This document shows, piece after piece, positions 20,738 to 32,508 of a DNA stretch of 64,000 nt (positions are counted from its first letter, which is position 1; the number at the start of each line of letters is the position of its first letter). The translations under genes were made by a program, and so were the position numbers. The DNA is from Mycoplasma enhydrae (lineage in GTDB: Bacteria > Bacillota_I > Bacilli_A > Mycoplasmatales > Metamycoplasmataceae), in assembly GCF_017116825.1 (NCBI RefSeq), contig NZ_JAFIRD010000001.1:124001-188000 (forward strand), given 5' to 3'. The notes beneath the pieces are model-generated. The model saw nothing but the letters and a program-made list of their open reading frames with translations. It was not told the origin of the DNA and ran no database searches.

Positions 20738-22573
20738 ATGAAACCAACGAAAATTTTTGGTTTAGGGGGAATGCAAGAAATTGGTAAAAGTACCTTAATT
20801 ATTGAATATGATAAACATATTTTTATTATTGATACTGGAATTAAGTTTTGTGATACATTCGTAACAGGAATAAATGGCTCAATTCCTGATTTTAGCTATT
20901 TAGCTGAAAATCAAGACAAAATTGAAGGTTTATTTATAACACATGGGCACGAAGACCACATTGGTGGTGTACCTTATTTAGTTCAACAAGTGGACATTAA
21001 AAGAATTTATGCACCAAGAATTGCAATTCAATATTTAAAGCTAAAATTTGCTGATATGAAAATTAAAACTAATGTTGAATTTATCGAAATTCATAAAGAC
21101 TTAGTAGTTAATTTTGACGATTGTTCTGTTGATTGATGAACAGCTCAACATTCAATTCCTGATGCTTTTGGAGTTAGAGTTAAAACTCCTAATGGTAGTC
21201 TAATGATGACGGGTGATTTTAGATTTGATTACACTCCGATTGGTAATTTAACAGATTTTTCTAAACTTAAACAAATGGGCGATGAAGGGTTAGATGTACT
21301 TTTTTCAGATTCTACTAACTCAATGCGTCCTAATCACTCACCTTCTGAAAGTGATATTTTAAAGGACATTAAAAAATACATGCTTGAAGCTGAAAGAAAA
21401 ATAATTGTTACTGCTTTTGCTTCAAACTTGACAAGAATTAAGGCAATTATTGAATTAGGAGCAACATTAGGCAAAAAAGTAATTCCTTTTGGAAGATCAA
21501 TGGTTGATAATGTTGATATTGGTCGAAGACTAGGATATATAAATGCTCCAGATGAAGTTTTTATTGACAAAAAAAACATGTCTAAATATAATGAAAATGA
21601 ACTATTAATCTTAACAACAGGTTCTCAAGGTGAAGAAATGGCTGGGCTAGCTAAAATGTCATTTGGTAAACATCCTAATGTAACTATCAAACCAAAAGAC
21701 ACAATAATTTTTTCATCCAGTCCTATTCCTGGCAACAGATCTAAGTGTGAATTATTAGTTAATAGATTATACAAATTAGGTGCAATAATCAGAGAAAACG
21801 GTGTAGATGGTTATTTACATACCTCTGGACACGCTTATAAAGATGAACACCTTAAGATATTTGAATTAACTAGACCTAAATATTTCATTCCTTATCATGG
21901 TGAATATCGTATGAGTGTAGTTCATGGATATACAGCAATAGAAAGCGGTTTGGAACCAAATAATGTTATAGTAGCGAATTTAGGTGATGTTTATTATTTA
22001 CAAAATCACAAAATTTCTTTAGCTGAAGAAAAAGTATATTTCGGACCCGTTTTTATTGATGGAAACGTTTTATCTAAAACTAATTCTCAAATCATGAAGG
22101 AAAGAATGGAATTAGGCCAAAACGGTTTCATTAATGTAATTGTGGCTATAAATAAAGAAAAGAAAATAATTTTAGGCAAGCCAAGAATTATTTCAAGAGG
22201 TGCTTTTTTTGTAAAAAATTCATTGCACTTAGTAGAAGAAGCAAAACGTTTGGTTCATGGAGCAATTCTTTATACTATTAAAAATGAAAAAGAATGAACT
22301 ATTCCGCAATTAAAACAATTAATTATTGACAGATTAGATCCTTTCTTTTATAAAAATAAAAGACGTAATATAGTTATTCTTCCAACTATTTTATTAACCA
22401 ATGAAATTAATAAAGAATCTAAAAATAATTCGGAAACTAAAAAAGATGATAAAAAACTTAAAACTAGAACTAAATCAATTAAACAAACTAAAAGAACAAA
22501 TGAGCTAAATAAAAAAACTCAAAGTAAAAGAAAACAAAATAGTATTAAAGTTCAAAAAGAAAATGAAAAATAA
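20738..22573 (+). CDS. rnj: Ribonuclease J
   Basis: RNase J is a metallo-beta-lactamase-fold ribonuclease with 5' exonuclease and endonuclease activity in mRNA turnover and rRNA maturation. The 611 residues show the zinc motif HGHEDHIGG at residues 69-77, the GDFRFD motif near 157, the beta-CASP segment with FASNLTRI near 230 and TSGHAYKDEH near 366. The last 70 residues form a strongly basic, Lys/Asn/Thr-rich tail that could bind RNA. The ATG at 20738 has a GGAGGAA Shine-Dalgarno and a TATAAT box about 28 nt upstream. Several TGA codons encode Trp. Confidence 0.93.
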
Positions 22574-22600
22574 GACCCGTCGTTTTATGGCGGGTTTTAA
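22574..22600. terminator. Terminator shared by rnj and recO
   Basis: ACCCG...CGGGT forms a short GC-rich stem directly after the rnj stop codon, followed by TTTTAAATTATATTTTTT. The recO stop codon lies at its edge. Confidence 0.7.
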
Positions 22601-23265
22601 ATTATATTTTTTAGAAATTCCAATAGCATAATTTTTATTTTTAGAACTTCCGGTTCTTTAGATTCTATAATAAAAGATTTTAAATCTCTACTTAGTCAGT
22701 ATAATGACCTTAATAGTTCAATGTTTTTTGAATCTTGTGAATGTTTTGAACACAAAAAACCACCCTTATAAAACTCAAAATCGATAATGTTATCAACATT
22801 ATTGCATTCTACACATTTATGAAATATAGGTCTGAGTCCATTAATTTCAGTTATTTTTAATAAAAAATAAGAAATACAATGAATTGGACTAGATTCAATG
22901 TTGTCTAATATTTGTTTATATGCACTAATCAAAATTTCTAAGTTATTATTTGGAGTTTGTTTTTTTAAAAAATGACCAATAGTTTTAAAATTTTCTTGCA
23001 AGTGTTCTGAATATGGAAATGCTTTAATTAGAGTTGCTCTTTTAAGAGTGCTAAGTCCATTAGGATTTTTTGAACTAATTATTTCAAAGTTTATTAATGA
23101 TAATAACTGAAGATTTAGCCGGTTTTTTGAAGTTCCTTTTTGAATTCCTTTTGCATATAAGCTAATAATGTTTTTGCTAAACAACACTTGAATAATTGCA
23201 TCATTTTCAAGGTGTGGTTTGATGCTTAATAATATTCCTAAATCCTCATATTCTTTGTGTTCCAT
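22597..23265 (-). CDS. recO: DNA repair protein RecO
   Basis: RecO helps load RecA on SSB-coated single strands with RecR. The 222-residue product has the N-terminal OB-like domain (GILLSIKPHLENDAIIQVL, then SLYAKGIQKGTSKNR) and a C-terminal helical domain with a zinc-finger-like set CVECN...GGFLCSKH near residues 150-175. One TGA encodes Trp near residue 190. The sequence is divergent, as mollicute RecO proteins usually are. The end overlaps the terminator of rnj. Confidence 0.82.
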
Positions 23266-23308
23266 AATATTTATAATTATTACAAATTATTGAAAAAGAA
23301 AATAAAAA

Positions 23309-23408
23309 AAGCAACGACCTATCTTCCCTAATGGTATTTTCGGCACTGAAGGTCTTAACTGCTGAGTTCGGAATGGAATCAGGTGGGCCCCTTCGTTATG
23401 GTTGCTAT
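23309..23408 (-). rRNA. rrf: 5S ribosomal RNA, stand-alone
   Basis: The minus strand reads as a 5S rRNA of about 100 nt. The conserved loop CCGAACTCAG, the GTTAAG segment and the closing helix I (AGCAAC / GTTGCT) are all present. It is followed by a T-rich run. No 16S or 23S gene is nearby: recO lies downstream and whiA upstream. Confidence 0.93.
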
Positions 23409-23415
23409 GTTTAAT

Positions 23416-23443
23416 ATTATATATTAATTTTTTTTATTTGCAA
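23416..23443 (-). promoter_or_regulatory. Promoter of the stand-alone 5S rRNA
   Basis: TTGCAA (23438-23443) and TATAAT (23416-23421) on the minus strand are separated by 16 nt and would start transcription at the 5S 5' end. Confidence 0.65.
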
Positions 23444-23450
23444 AAAAAAG

Positions 23451-24290
23451 TTAAAAATTTTTTCGATTATATTTTGCAACAATTTTTTTAAGCTTTATTA
23501 ATGAATGATTTAGGGAAGATCTTGATTTTACTATATTGTGTTCTTCTAAAATAGAAGCTAAATCGGTTAGGCTTAAATCCAAGTTTTTTTTCTTTATATT
23601 AAAAAATTTCATTTCATCAATTCCAAAATATGAAATTAAATTGTTTTGTTCTATAAATTCAAGGTTTTTTAAAAAAACAACATTAGCATTAGCAATTCTT
23701 TGTTGATTATAAACATCAAAATTTGTTATTCTATTAATATTATTTAAATAATCTCTTTCAATTTTATATTCTTCTAATTTGAAATAAGAATTAATAGCTT
23801 CGATAGCTTTTAAAAAATCGCATATATTCTCGATTTTTTTAATGTAAGTAATGTATTTTTTATCTCGCTTGATTAATTTAAAATTTAAATTATATTTGTT
23901 CAAAATTTTGACACATTCACTAGCTATAGAAAAATCATAATATTTAAGTTCCAAGTGATTAGAAAGACTTTTAAAATTTGAAACTGAACCACTAGATAAA
24001 AATATTCCTGAAAAATAATCCCTTTCCATTTTTAATTTCGAATTTAAAAAAGTGGCCTTAATTATGCAAAATTCATTTTTATGAGGTTGATAATATTTGA
24101 CATTTAGTTCATCTAAAATCTTTCTAACAAAAGTATATAAATCTTTATTATTAATAATTAATTTAAATTCGCCTTGTTCAATTTTAGAAGTAGCAAAAAT
24201 GCCACTAAGCAAATTCATTTTTTCTTGTCTTTTCAGTGGTCGATTCATTATTTCTTCTTTGATAGTTAAACTAAATGTTTTATTTTCCAT
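23451..24290 (-). CDS. whiA: WhiA family DNA-binding protein
   Basis: WhiA proteins combine a degenerate LAGLIDADG homing-endonuclease fold with a C-terminal helix-turn-helix. In mycoplasmas a WhiA homologue has been reported to repress ribosomal-protein operons. The 279-residue product has the N-terminal TIKEEIMNRP segment, the central RDYFSGIFLSSGSV motif near residue 90 and the C-terminal HTH stretch LSLTDLASILEE...KSRSSLNHSL. A TATAAT box ends 10 nt before the ATG, so the mRNA is probably almost leaderless. Confidence 0.9.
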   Translation of the reverse strand: MENKTFSLTIKEEIMNRPLKRQEKMNLLSGIFATSKIEQGEFKLIINNKDLYTFVRKILDELNVKYYQPHKNEFCIIKATFLNSKLKMERDYFSGIFLSSGSVSNFKSLSNHLELKYYDFSIASECVKILNKYNLNFKLIKRDKKYITYIKKIENICDFLKAIEAINSYFKLEEYKIERDYLNNINRITNFDVYNQQRIANANVVFLKNLEFIEQNNLISYFGIDEMKFFNIKKKNLDLSLTDLASILEEHNIVKSRSSLNHSLIKLKKIVAKYNRKNF

Positions 24291-24300
24291 ATTTATTTAA

Positions 24301-24306
24301 ATTATA
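24301..24306 (-). promoter_or_regulatory. -10 box of whiA
   Basis: TATAAT on the minus strand 10 nt upstream of the whiA start codon, with no Shine-Dalgarno between. Confidence 0.5.
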
Positions 24307-24360
24307 TTAATTTAAGTTAATAAATTAACAAAATTGAAGCTTTATATGTATAACAAAAAA

Positions 24361-24403
24361 ATTCAAGTTTACTAGCACTTAGTTTAAAAGTGTTAAAACT
24401 TGA
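24361..24403 (-). terminator. Terminator of lysS
   Basis: TTCAAGTTT and AAACTTGAA form a stem with an inner AGCACTT/AGTGTT pairing, 10 nt past the lysS stop codon, with a T-rich tail on the minus strand. Confidence 0.7.
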
Positions 24404-24412
24404 AATTCTAAA

Positions 24413-25879
<1,467 letters not shown>

Positions 25880-25903
25880 AAAAATAAATTCTAAGTCTTT
25901 CTA

Positions 25904-26227
25904 TTAATCGTAATAGGGAATAATATGAATGTGAGTTCTAAACACAGTTTGATCAGCACTTTCATTATTATTAACTGTTAATTTAAAGCCTGAGGCATTT
26001 AATTTTTCTGTTTGTTCAACAGCTAATTCTCTTGCTTTTTGGAACAATTTAGCTAGGGTTTCGTTATCAATATCATATAAATTTCGTGAATATTTTTTAG
26101 GTATTACTAAAAAATGCCCTTTTTCAACTGGATCTATATCTAAAATTGCAATCACATCTGCATCTTCATAAATAATTGTCGCTGGAATTTCTCTATCAAT
26201 AATTCTCTGAAATGTGTCTTTTTCCAT
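25904..26227 (-). CDS. hinT: HinT-type histidine triad protein with altered triad
   Basis: A 107-residue HIT-family protein. Such proteins hydrolyse nucleoside phosphoramidates and AMP-lysine. The fold signature is clear (AILDIDPVEKGHFLVIPKKY near residue 32), but the C-terminal triad reads VFRTHIHIIP: the first His of HxHxHxx is Arg, while the middle, nucleophilic His and the last are kept. The codon is AGA, a clear substitution. The ATG at 26227 overlaps the P60 stop codon (TAATG) and has an AGAAGGA Shine-Dalgarno inside P60; an upstream ATG at 26236 would overlap that site. In M. hominis HinT binds the P60/P80 membrane proteins, and the same gene order is seen here. Confidence 0.93.
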   Translation of the reverse strand: MEKDTFQRIIDREIPATIIYEDADVIAILDIDPVEKGHFLVIPKKYSRNLYDIDNETLAKLFQKARELAVEQTEKLNASGFKLTVNNNESADQTVFRTHIHIIPYYD

Positions 26228-27996
26228 TAAATTCATCCTTCTGTTTTTAGAATATCTGAAATTGTTTTGTTTTGTGATTCTAATTTAAAGCCTAAGTTAC
26301 CTGTAATGTATTTATTTACTTCTCTAAATAAAGTATCTCCTTGAGTTAAAACAATGTGGTTAGCTAAAATATCTTGTTGATCTGCATCGTTTCATGGAGT
26401 TTCTTCAAGGGTAAAAATACTTTTTTCTTTTGTTTTGCCTTCATTATCCTTAATTGATTTTTTAAGATATGAAGGAGCTATTTTAACAACATAAGCTGCT
26501 TCTATTTTCTTGCCATCTTTACTAATCATAGTAACATGCGCAGGTAATTTATCTAGATTATATTTTTTACCTTCAGTTTGATCAATAAATTTATTAGTTT
26601 TATATTCTAAGTCAATGTTTAATGAAATTTCATGTCTCTTAGCTAGTTCTTTAATGTTTAAAGTAACTGGAACTCTTAGAACACCATCTTTTTCACCAGT
26701 AAATTTAATTGAACTATTAATTTCAAATTGCAATGTATATACAATCGAATTTACAACTACTGTTTTGGTAAATAATTTTTCATTTTTGGAATCTCTAACA
26801 AGACCTATAAATTCAACATCTTTAGCACTAAATGAAGTGTCTTTATTAACTTTATCTTGTTTTGCTTTTAATTGAGCACTTGCTAATAAGGCTGGTCATT
26901 TGTCCGCTGTTTTTAAAATTTCTCTAAATTTAAAGTGATCTTGGTCATAAACTTTTTGAGTTTTAGGATCTAAGAACCCAAAAATTGGAGATTTATGTCT
27001 TTGTATTGTATAAATACTTGTTGATAAATCACCTGATGATTCTTTATTGGTTATTATTCCATTATATGCTCTTAGATTTTTTAGATCATAATTTTCAGAT
27101 GCACCAGTTTTAAGTATATATTCTGGGTGTTTTGCTGCTGGATTATAATCAAATTTTGGTTTTTCTGATGGATTATAACGAGCTAGATTGTTAAAATCTT
27201 CAAATGATTTAACATTAGTTTTACCTTCTCTTAAATCCATGTTTTGGTCATCACTGAAACTTCATTTTTGAATCAATGAATTTTCAACTAAATATTTAAT
27301 TAAGTATAAGTTTGATGCTGAAAAGTCTAAAGCATTATAAATATCTTTTTTAGTTGAAGAAGTAGAATCTTTTTTCATTTCTTTTTCTAAGCTAACTTGA
27401 TATTTATCTAAGCCTTTGTCATTTAATGAAAGTTTTTTATACTCTTCTCTTGATTTTAGTAGATATATTTTTGCAACTAGAAGTTTTTCTAATTGAAGTC
27501 TGATATTTTTTGCCAAAAACTTTGAATTATTCATTAAGAAAATAAATTCATCTTCACTTGGCAATTTTCCAATTTCAGGATTATATTGAGTTGTATCAAT
27601 ATTTAATTTAACAAAATCATTTTTTATATTTCAAAAGAATTGTGGGTTTGAATCTACTTCTTTATTAGCATAGAATTTAAAAATGTTATATATGTCTTTA
27701 TGAAATTGTGAAGTTTTATTATTAATTAGCGCAAGAACAGGGTCTTTTTCAGGTGCTCTATTTGCTTCAGGTAAAAGCTTGATTTCTTCTTGATAAAAAC
27801 TTCCTAAATATGTATTAACAATAGATAAAAGAATTTGATTTTTCGATGTAGCTTCTTTTAAAAATCCACTTTGAAAACCTGGTGTTTCTTTTTTGGTTGA
27901 ATTATCGGTTTTGCCACAAGATGCAGAAATAGCAGCAATAGGTAATACTGTTGCAGAAGGAGCTAAAACTCATAATATTTTATTTATTTTTTTCAT
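26227..27996 (-). CDS. P60-like surface lipoprotein of the hit operon
   Basis: A 589-residue lipoprotein precursor with signal peptide and lipobox AAISASC (Cys near residue 27). The rest is hydrophilic, Lys/Asn/Ser-rich and without a fold that I can name. By position it corresponds to P60 of the M. hominis hitABL locus, where P60 and P80 form a membrane complex that binds cytosolic HinT. It lies 21 bp after the P80-like gene and overlaps hinT by one base. Several TGA codons encode Trp. The P60 name rests on gene order and lipoprotein character, not on sequence comparison. Confidence 0.8.
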
Positions 27997-28017
27997 AATA
28001 TTTTATTCCTTTTCTTA

Positions 28018-30174
28018 CTAGTTACCTAGCACATATTTAACAATTAAATTAAATAAATAATCAGTAATATTAGCATCTATGTTGTGTGGTGAAATAGTGT
28101 ATTTGTTTTTAGTTTGGTCATATTTATAATCAAGTACTAAACCAAGGTTAATTTGGTTTTTAATATAATCATCAATTTGTTTATATTTGTTTGCTATTGA
28201 TGTACTTTGATTACTAATTTCTATTGTTTTAATGTAATCCTGTGCTGCTTTAATATCATCATCATTAAACTTCTTAGCTTTATCAGAATCAATTGGTGTA
28301 TATTCTTGTTCTTTAATGTAATTTTTGAATTTTTCTTGACTTAAAAGTTCATTTAGCTGAAATGAAGTGTTTAAAATGTCTGAAAAAATCTTAGTTAAAT
28401 CAAATAATTCTGTTGTAAATGTTGGAGAATAGTTTGCTTTTGATTTAATTGTCAGGTCTTTAACAATAAGTTGTTTAATTTCTTCTTCTTTATCAAATTT
28501 ATGTAAGTTTTGAATTAAAATTCCTTTTTCATTTAAGGTTACAAAATTTTCGCCCACTTTATAAATTGCATCAACTTTATTTTTTTCATTTCCAGAGGTA
28601 AACACTGTTTTGAAAGCATTACCAAATGCCTTAGCAAATTTTTTGTCATCTAAGTCATTAATTATTCTTTCAATTTCAGAATTGTGCTTGCCGTATTCTT
28701 TATCATATTCAGTACTTTTGTTTTCGGCTTTTGGCTCTTGTTCTAAAGCACCTTTTAATTTAGCTTTATAAGTTGATTCTAAATTAACAAAATCTTCAAT
28801 AAGGAAAAATTCTTTTAGTAATTCAGTTTTTAGCTTTTTAAATAAATCATCTTTTTGTTTATATTTGAATACACCTTTATTAGCTTTGCCATCTCCTGAT
28901 ATCATTGATAACATATTTAAATATACAGAAGGTTCTGAAGTAGAAATTGTTTGTTTTAAATTAATAAATCCTTTTGAACCAAATTTATCAGCATTTGTTT
29001 TATCAGCAGATAAGGCTTTAATTAGTTTTTTATCATTTGTAGCTTGTTTTTCATCAGCACTAGTAATATTTCCAGATTTAATTAATGTACTAAATCCTTT
29101 GAATTCGCCTAAACCATCAATTCCTAATTTAATTTTAACTGTTGTATCTGATTCATCATAAGCTGCAAATTTTAAAAGATTAATAATTTCAGCTTTTGTA
29201 ACTATTCAAGGTTTTTCTGAACCTTTTTGGTCTTGATGAGCACTTAGAGAAAATTCAGACAAAATACCTTGCCCCTTTGAAATTCAAGGAGCAATAAATC
29301 TATTAGCATTTTTATATTCTTTAACAAAAGATTTAGTTACAAACATAGGAATTTTAATTGAGGTTTTAGAATCCTTGTTAACTTCTTCAGAGTCATTAGC
29401 AGGTAAAACATAATTTTCATTTTCCTTAGCAAAAGGTAAAATAATGCTTTCACCTTTTTTTGCTATATTAACTCTTTTACCTTTGTATTCATAAAAAACA
29501 TCTTTGTTTGCAATAATTCCATCTTTTAGATCTTTGTATGTTCAGTCATTATTTACTTCAGTTTCGAATCTTCTAAAAGCATGTTTTTTAATTTCTAAGT
29601 TTAGTTTATGTTCAATTGCTTCACTCTCGTTCTTAGATTTTCCTCATTCTTCACTATTAAGTCTTTCCTTGAATTTTTCTTCTCATTTTTTTTCTAAACC
29701 ATATTGCTTTTGAAATTGCTTTTTAAGATCTTCAAGTTCTTTTTTGACTTTTTCTCTAATTTTTTCAACTGAATCTAGTGCAAAAACTTTTTCATCTAAT
29801 CTTGCCTTGTTTGCATTATAAACAGCTTGATATCATAATGAAGCCTCATATTCTTGTTCATATAGATATTTAGCTGTAAATTTTTCCATTGAATCTGAAA
29901 TATTTTTATTTTTGTTTGGTTCACTTGGTTTTTTATCAATTTCACCATATTTAGGAGTTACCTTGCCATTTGGTGTTTCGATATTTAAAATTGGACTATT
30001 TGAATCAAGTATTTCAGTTGGTGCTGGCAATGCTTTTGAAGCTCTAACTAAAGGAATTGCAATTCCTGCTGCAACTACTGCTGAAATAGCTGTAGTTCAA
30101 AAAGTTGCTCATAAAACTTTCTTTCTCTTAGTTTTTTGTTCAGTGGTAGGAGTTTTTTTAACTTTTTCTGCCAT
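28018..30174 (-). CDS. P80-like membrane protein of the hit operon
   Basis: A 718-residue protein with a basic N-terminus, one signal-anchor helix (residues about 22-45, no lipobox Cys) and a long extracytoplasmic region rich in Lys, Glu and Asn with helical, coiled-coil-like stretches near residues 120-190. It corresponds by position and topology to P80 of the M. hominis hitABL locus. An ATG at 30177 is one codon upstream; the AGAAAGG Shine-Dalgarno spacing slightly favours 30174. The operon order is P80, P60, hinT, lysS. Confidence 0.8.
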
Positions 30175-30418
30175 CATTAAACCTTTCTTGTAATTTGATT
30201 AATGTTAATTACATTCATATTTAATTTATTAAATATAGAATACTATATATTTTACCATTTTTTATACATTTTTAATTTAGTAATGTGAAACATATGTATT
30301 TGGTTTATTGCGATAAATAAATGCCTTAAAATAAAGCGAAAAACACTAAAATTTATGATAACAATAAACTAAATATATTCCGTCTTTTAGTTTTTTAGTT
30401 TTTAAAAAAATAATTAAT

Positions 30419-30424
30419 TATAAT
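30419..30424 (+). promoter_or_regulatory. -10 box of the LicD-like gene, suggesting a leaderless mRNA
   Basis: TATAAT ends 6 nt before the ATG at 30431, so transcription should begin on the start codon. The divergent 256-bp gap 30175-30430 also carries the promoter of the hit operon, which I cannot place precisely. Confidence 0.55.
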
Positions 30425-30430
30425 TTTCAT

Positions 30431-31198
30431 ATGACTAATATTTTTGAAAATAAAATCAGGATTTTAAAAGAATTTATTGATATATGTAATCAGAATGATA
30501 TTTGATATAGTTTGGATGAAAATAGCTTATTAGCACTAAAAAATGATCTTTCTTATTGAAATGAAACTGATCATTATGATGTGATGATGACATTTGAATC
30601 ATATGAAAAATTAAGAAGATTATTTCCTGATAAAATTATTGATTCTGTTAAGCATTCTGATTATTTTTCATTGCAAAATAAATTTGTGCAAGATATAAAA
30701 GAAATATATAATGAATGTCCTTTTATTAATATTAATTTGATTATTCCTACAACTACTAAAAAAGCTAAAAAATTTGTTAAATGTCCATTAAAAATTAAAA
30801 GTTATATTAATCATTATGCTTCGATGACTAACACTAAAGTTGCTAGTATTAAATCTAAAATAAGATTAGCTAAAACTTTAAAAGGACTAACTAAATCATT
30901 TAATTATAAAGATGTTGTAGATTTATTATATGACCAAGAACAAGAAGGTTTTTTAGTTACTTCAGCATTAATTAATAGACATTCATTAAGAAAATGAATT
31001 ACAAATATTAGTTACAAATTAATAACTATAAATAAGGGTGATTTAGAAATAAAAATTATAAGTGAATACGCTAATTATTTAAGAAATATTTATGGTAAAA
31101 ATTGAGCTTCAATTGATAATTTAGCCACCAATTATTTACATTGCAACATAATAGATGTAGATAAATATGACACAATTCAAGAACAAAATGAGATATAG
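30431..31198 (+). CDS. LicD-like (nucleotidyltransferase-fold) protein
   Basis: A 255-residue cytoplasmic protein. Its first 80 residues follow the LicD/fukutin layout: an N-terminal helix ILKEFIDICNQNDIWYSLDENSLLAL, then ETDHYDVMMTFESYEKL where classical LicD has WDDDxDI.M.xxDYEKL. The triple-Asp catalytic cluster is only partly kept (E-T-D-H-Y-D), so activity is uncertain. LicD enzymes transfer phosphocholine to surface glycans or glycolipids, and mycoplasmas make choline-containing glycolipids. The C-terminal half is basic and unrecognised. TGA encodes Trp at least four times. It stands alone between the hit operon and the ABC exporter. Confidence 0.55.
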
Positions 31199-31199
31199 A

Positions 31200-31232
31200 A
31201 AACCGAGCAATATGCTCGGTTAATTTTTATTG
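31200..31232 (+). terminator. Terminator of the LicD-like gene
   Basis: AACCGAGC/GCTCGGTT forms an 8-bp stem with a 5-nt loop right after the stop codon, followed by AATTTTTATTGTTTTTTTT. It may also serve the convergent exporter operon. Confidence 0.9.
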
Positions 31233-31238
31233 TTTTTT

Positions 31239-31547
31239 TTATCTATCGTGTTTGTATTTTTTATTATTAATCATACTTCCGACTAGATATAGAACGCTTG
31301 AAGAAATGATAAATAGTAATAATAGTATTGAAAGAGATAATCATAAATAGTTACTAGAATTTGCTGATTTAACTAACAGATATAGTTCAAAAACTGAAAC
31401 AGGTAATAATGCTGATAAAGCGCAATGCGCCACTCGTTTATGAACTTTTTTAACATTTTTTACAAACAATAAAACTGCGATGATTAAAACGTATATTGAA
31501 GCTAAAAAGCCTAATACCATAAAAAATATGTTAATAAATAGTTCCAT
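31239..31547 (-). CDS. Small membrane protein of the ABC exporter operon
   Basis: A 102-residue protein with three hydrophobic segments (residues about 5-28, 40-60 and 68-92) and a short basic tail. I know no family. It begins 2 bp after the stop of the exporter ATPase gene, so it is almost certainly co-translated with it and may be an accessory subunit of the transporter. A TGA encodes Trp before the last segment. Confidence 0.7.
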
Positions 31548-31548
31548 T

Positions 31549-32508
31549 TTATTCTCCTTTAAGTTCTATTTCTTTTGCAGCTAATCATTTTCTCTCTTGT
31601 TCTATTATATTCTTTATTTGTCCTAATTCTAAATAAATTACTTTATCTGCTAATTGTGCTACATCTGGGTCATGGGAAACAATGATTATTGTTGTGCCAT
31701 AATCACGGTTAATTTCTTGAAGAATTTTTAGCACAATTAAGCCTGTTTTTTCATCAAGTGCTCCTGTAGGTTCATCGGCAACTAAAATATCTGAGTTTTT
31801 AGCTAAAGCCCTTAAAATTGAAACTCTTTGTTGTTGCCCACCAGACATTTGTGATGGATACTTGTACATACATTCTTCTAAGTCAAAATCTTTAAATAAT
31901 TTTTTAATATTCAAATGTTTTGATTTGTCATCCTGTAAGTATGAGCCGGTTTCAACGTTATCATAACTATTTAAATTTTGTAATAAGTTATAGTTTTGAA
32001 AAATGAATGAAATGTTTTTTCTTCTAAATGATGTTTGCTTAGAATCGCTTAAATAAGGTAAATTGACATCGTTAACAATTACAGTTCCAGAAGTTGGTCT
32101 ATCTAAAGCACTAATAATGTTTAGTAATGTAGATTTTCCTGAACCGGATTTACCATGTAAAACTACCATTTCGCCTTTTTTAATTTTGAACGTGGCACCT
32201 TTTAGAACATCAGTTGCAACATTACCTGATAAATAAGTTTTTTTAACATCTTCAACTTCAACAATGTAACCTTCAGTATTTTTTTGTTTTTCTTGACCAT
32301 CTTTTTTTCTTGGCTTATTATTAGCTAGTTTATATTTTTTTAAAGTACCAGGATCTAGAACCTTAACAGAAATATCTTCATCTTGAATAACAAATGGCTG
32401 ATCATGTTTTTTTAATTCAATAGGGTTTAAAACATGAATTTCACTAGTTTTAGATAATTTCTTTTTATTTTTAGTTGTTTTTTTATCTTCTGATTGTTTT
32501 TTTGCCAT
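31549..32508 (-). CDS. MacB/LolD-type ABC transporter ATP-binding protein
   Basis: A 319-residue ATPase that should drive the giant permease encoded upstream. A basic, Lys-rich N-terminal extension of about 85 residues precedes the nucleotide-binding domain. Walker A is GKSGSGKST near residue 119, the Q-loop is FIFQNYNL, the signature is SGGQQQRVS near 220, Walker B is DILVADEPTG and the switch His lies in IIVSHD. This set is typical of the MacB/LolD/FtsE class that works with FtsX-type permeases. Its ATG overlaps the permease stop codon as TAATG. Confidence 0.93.
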
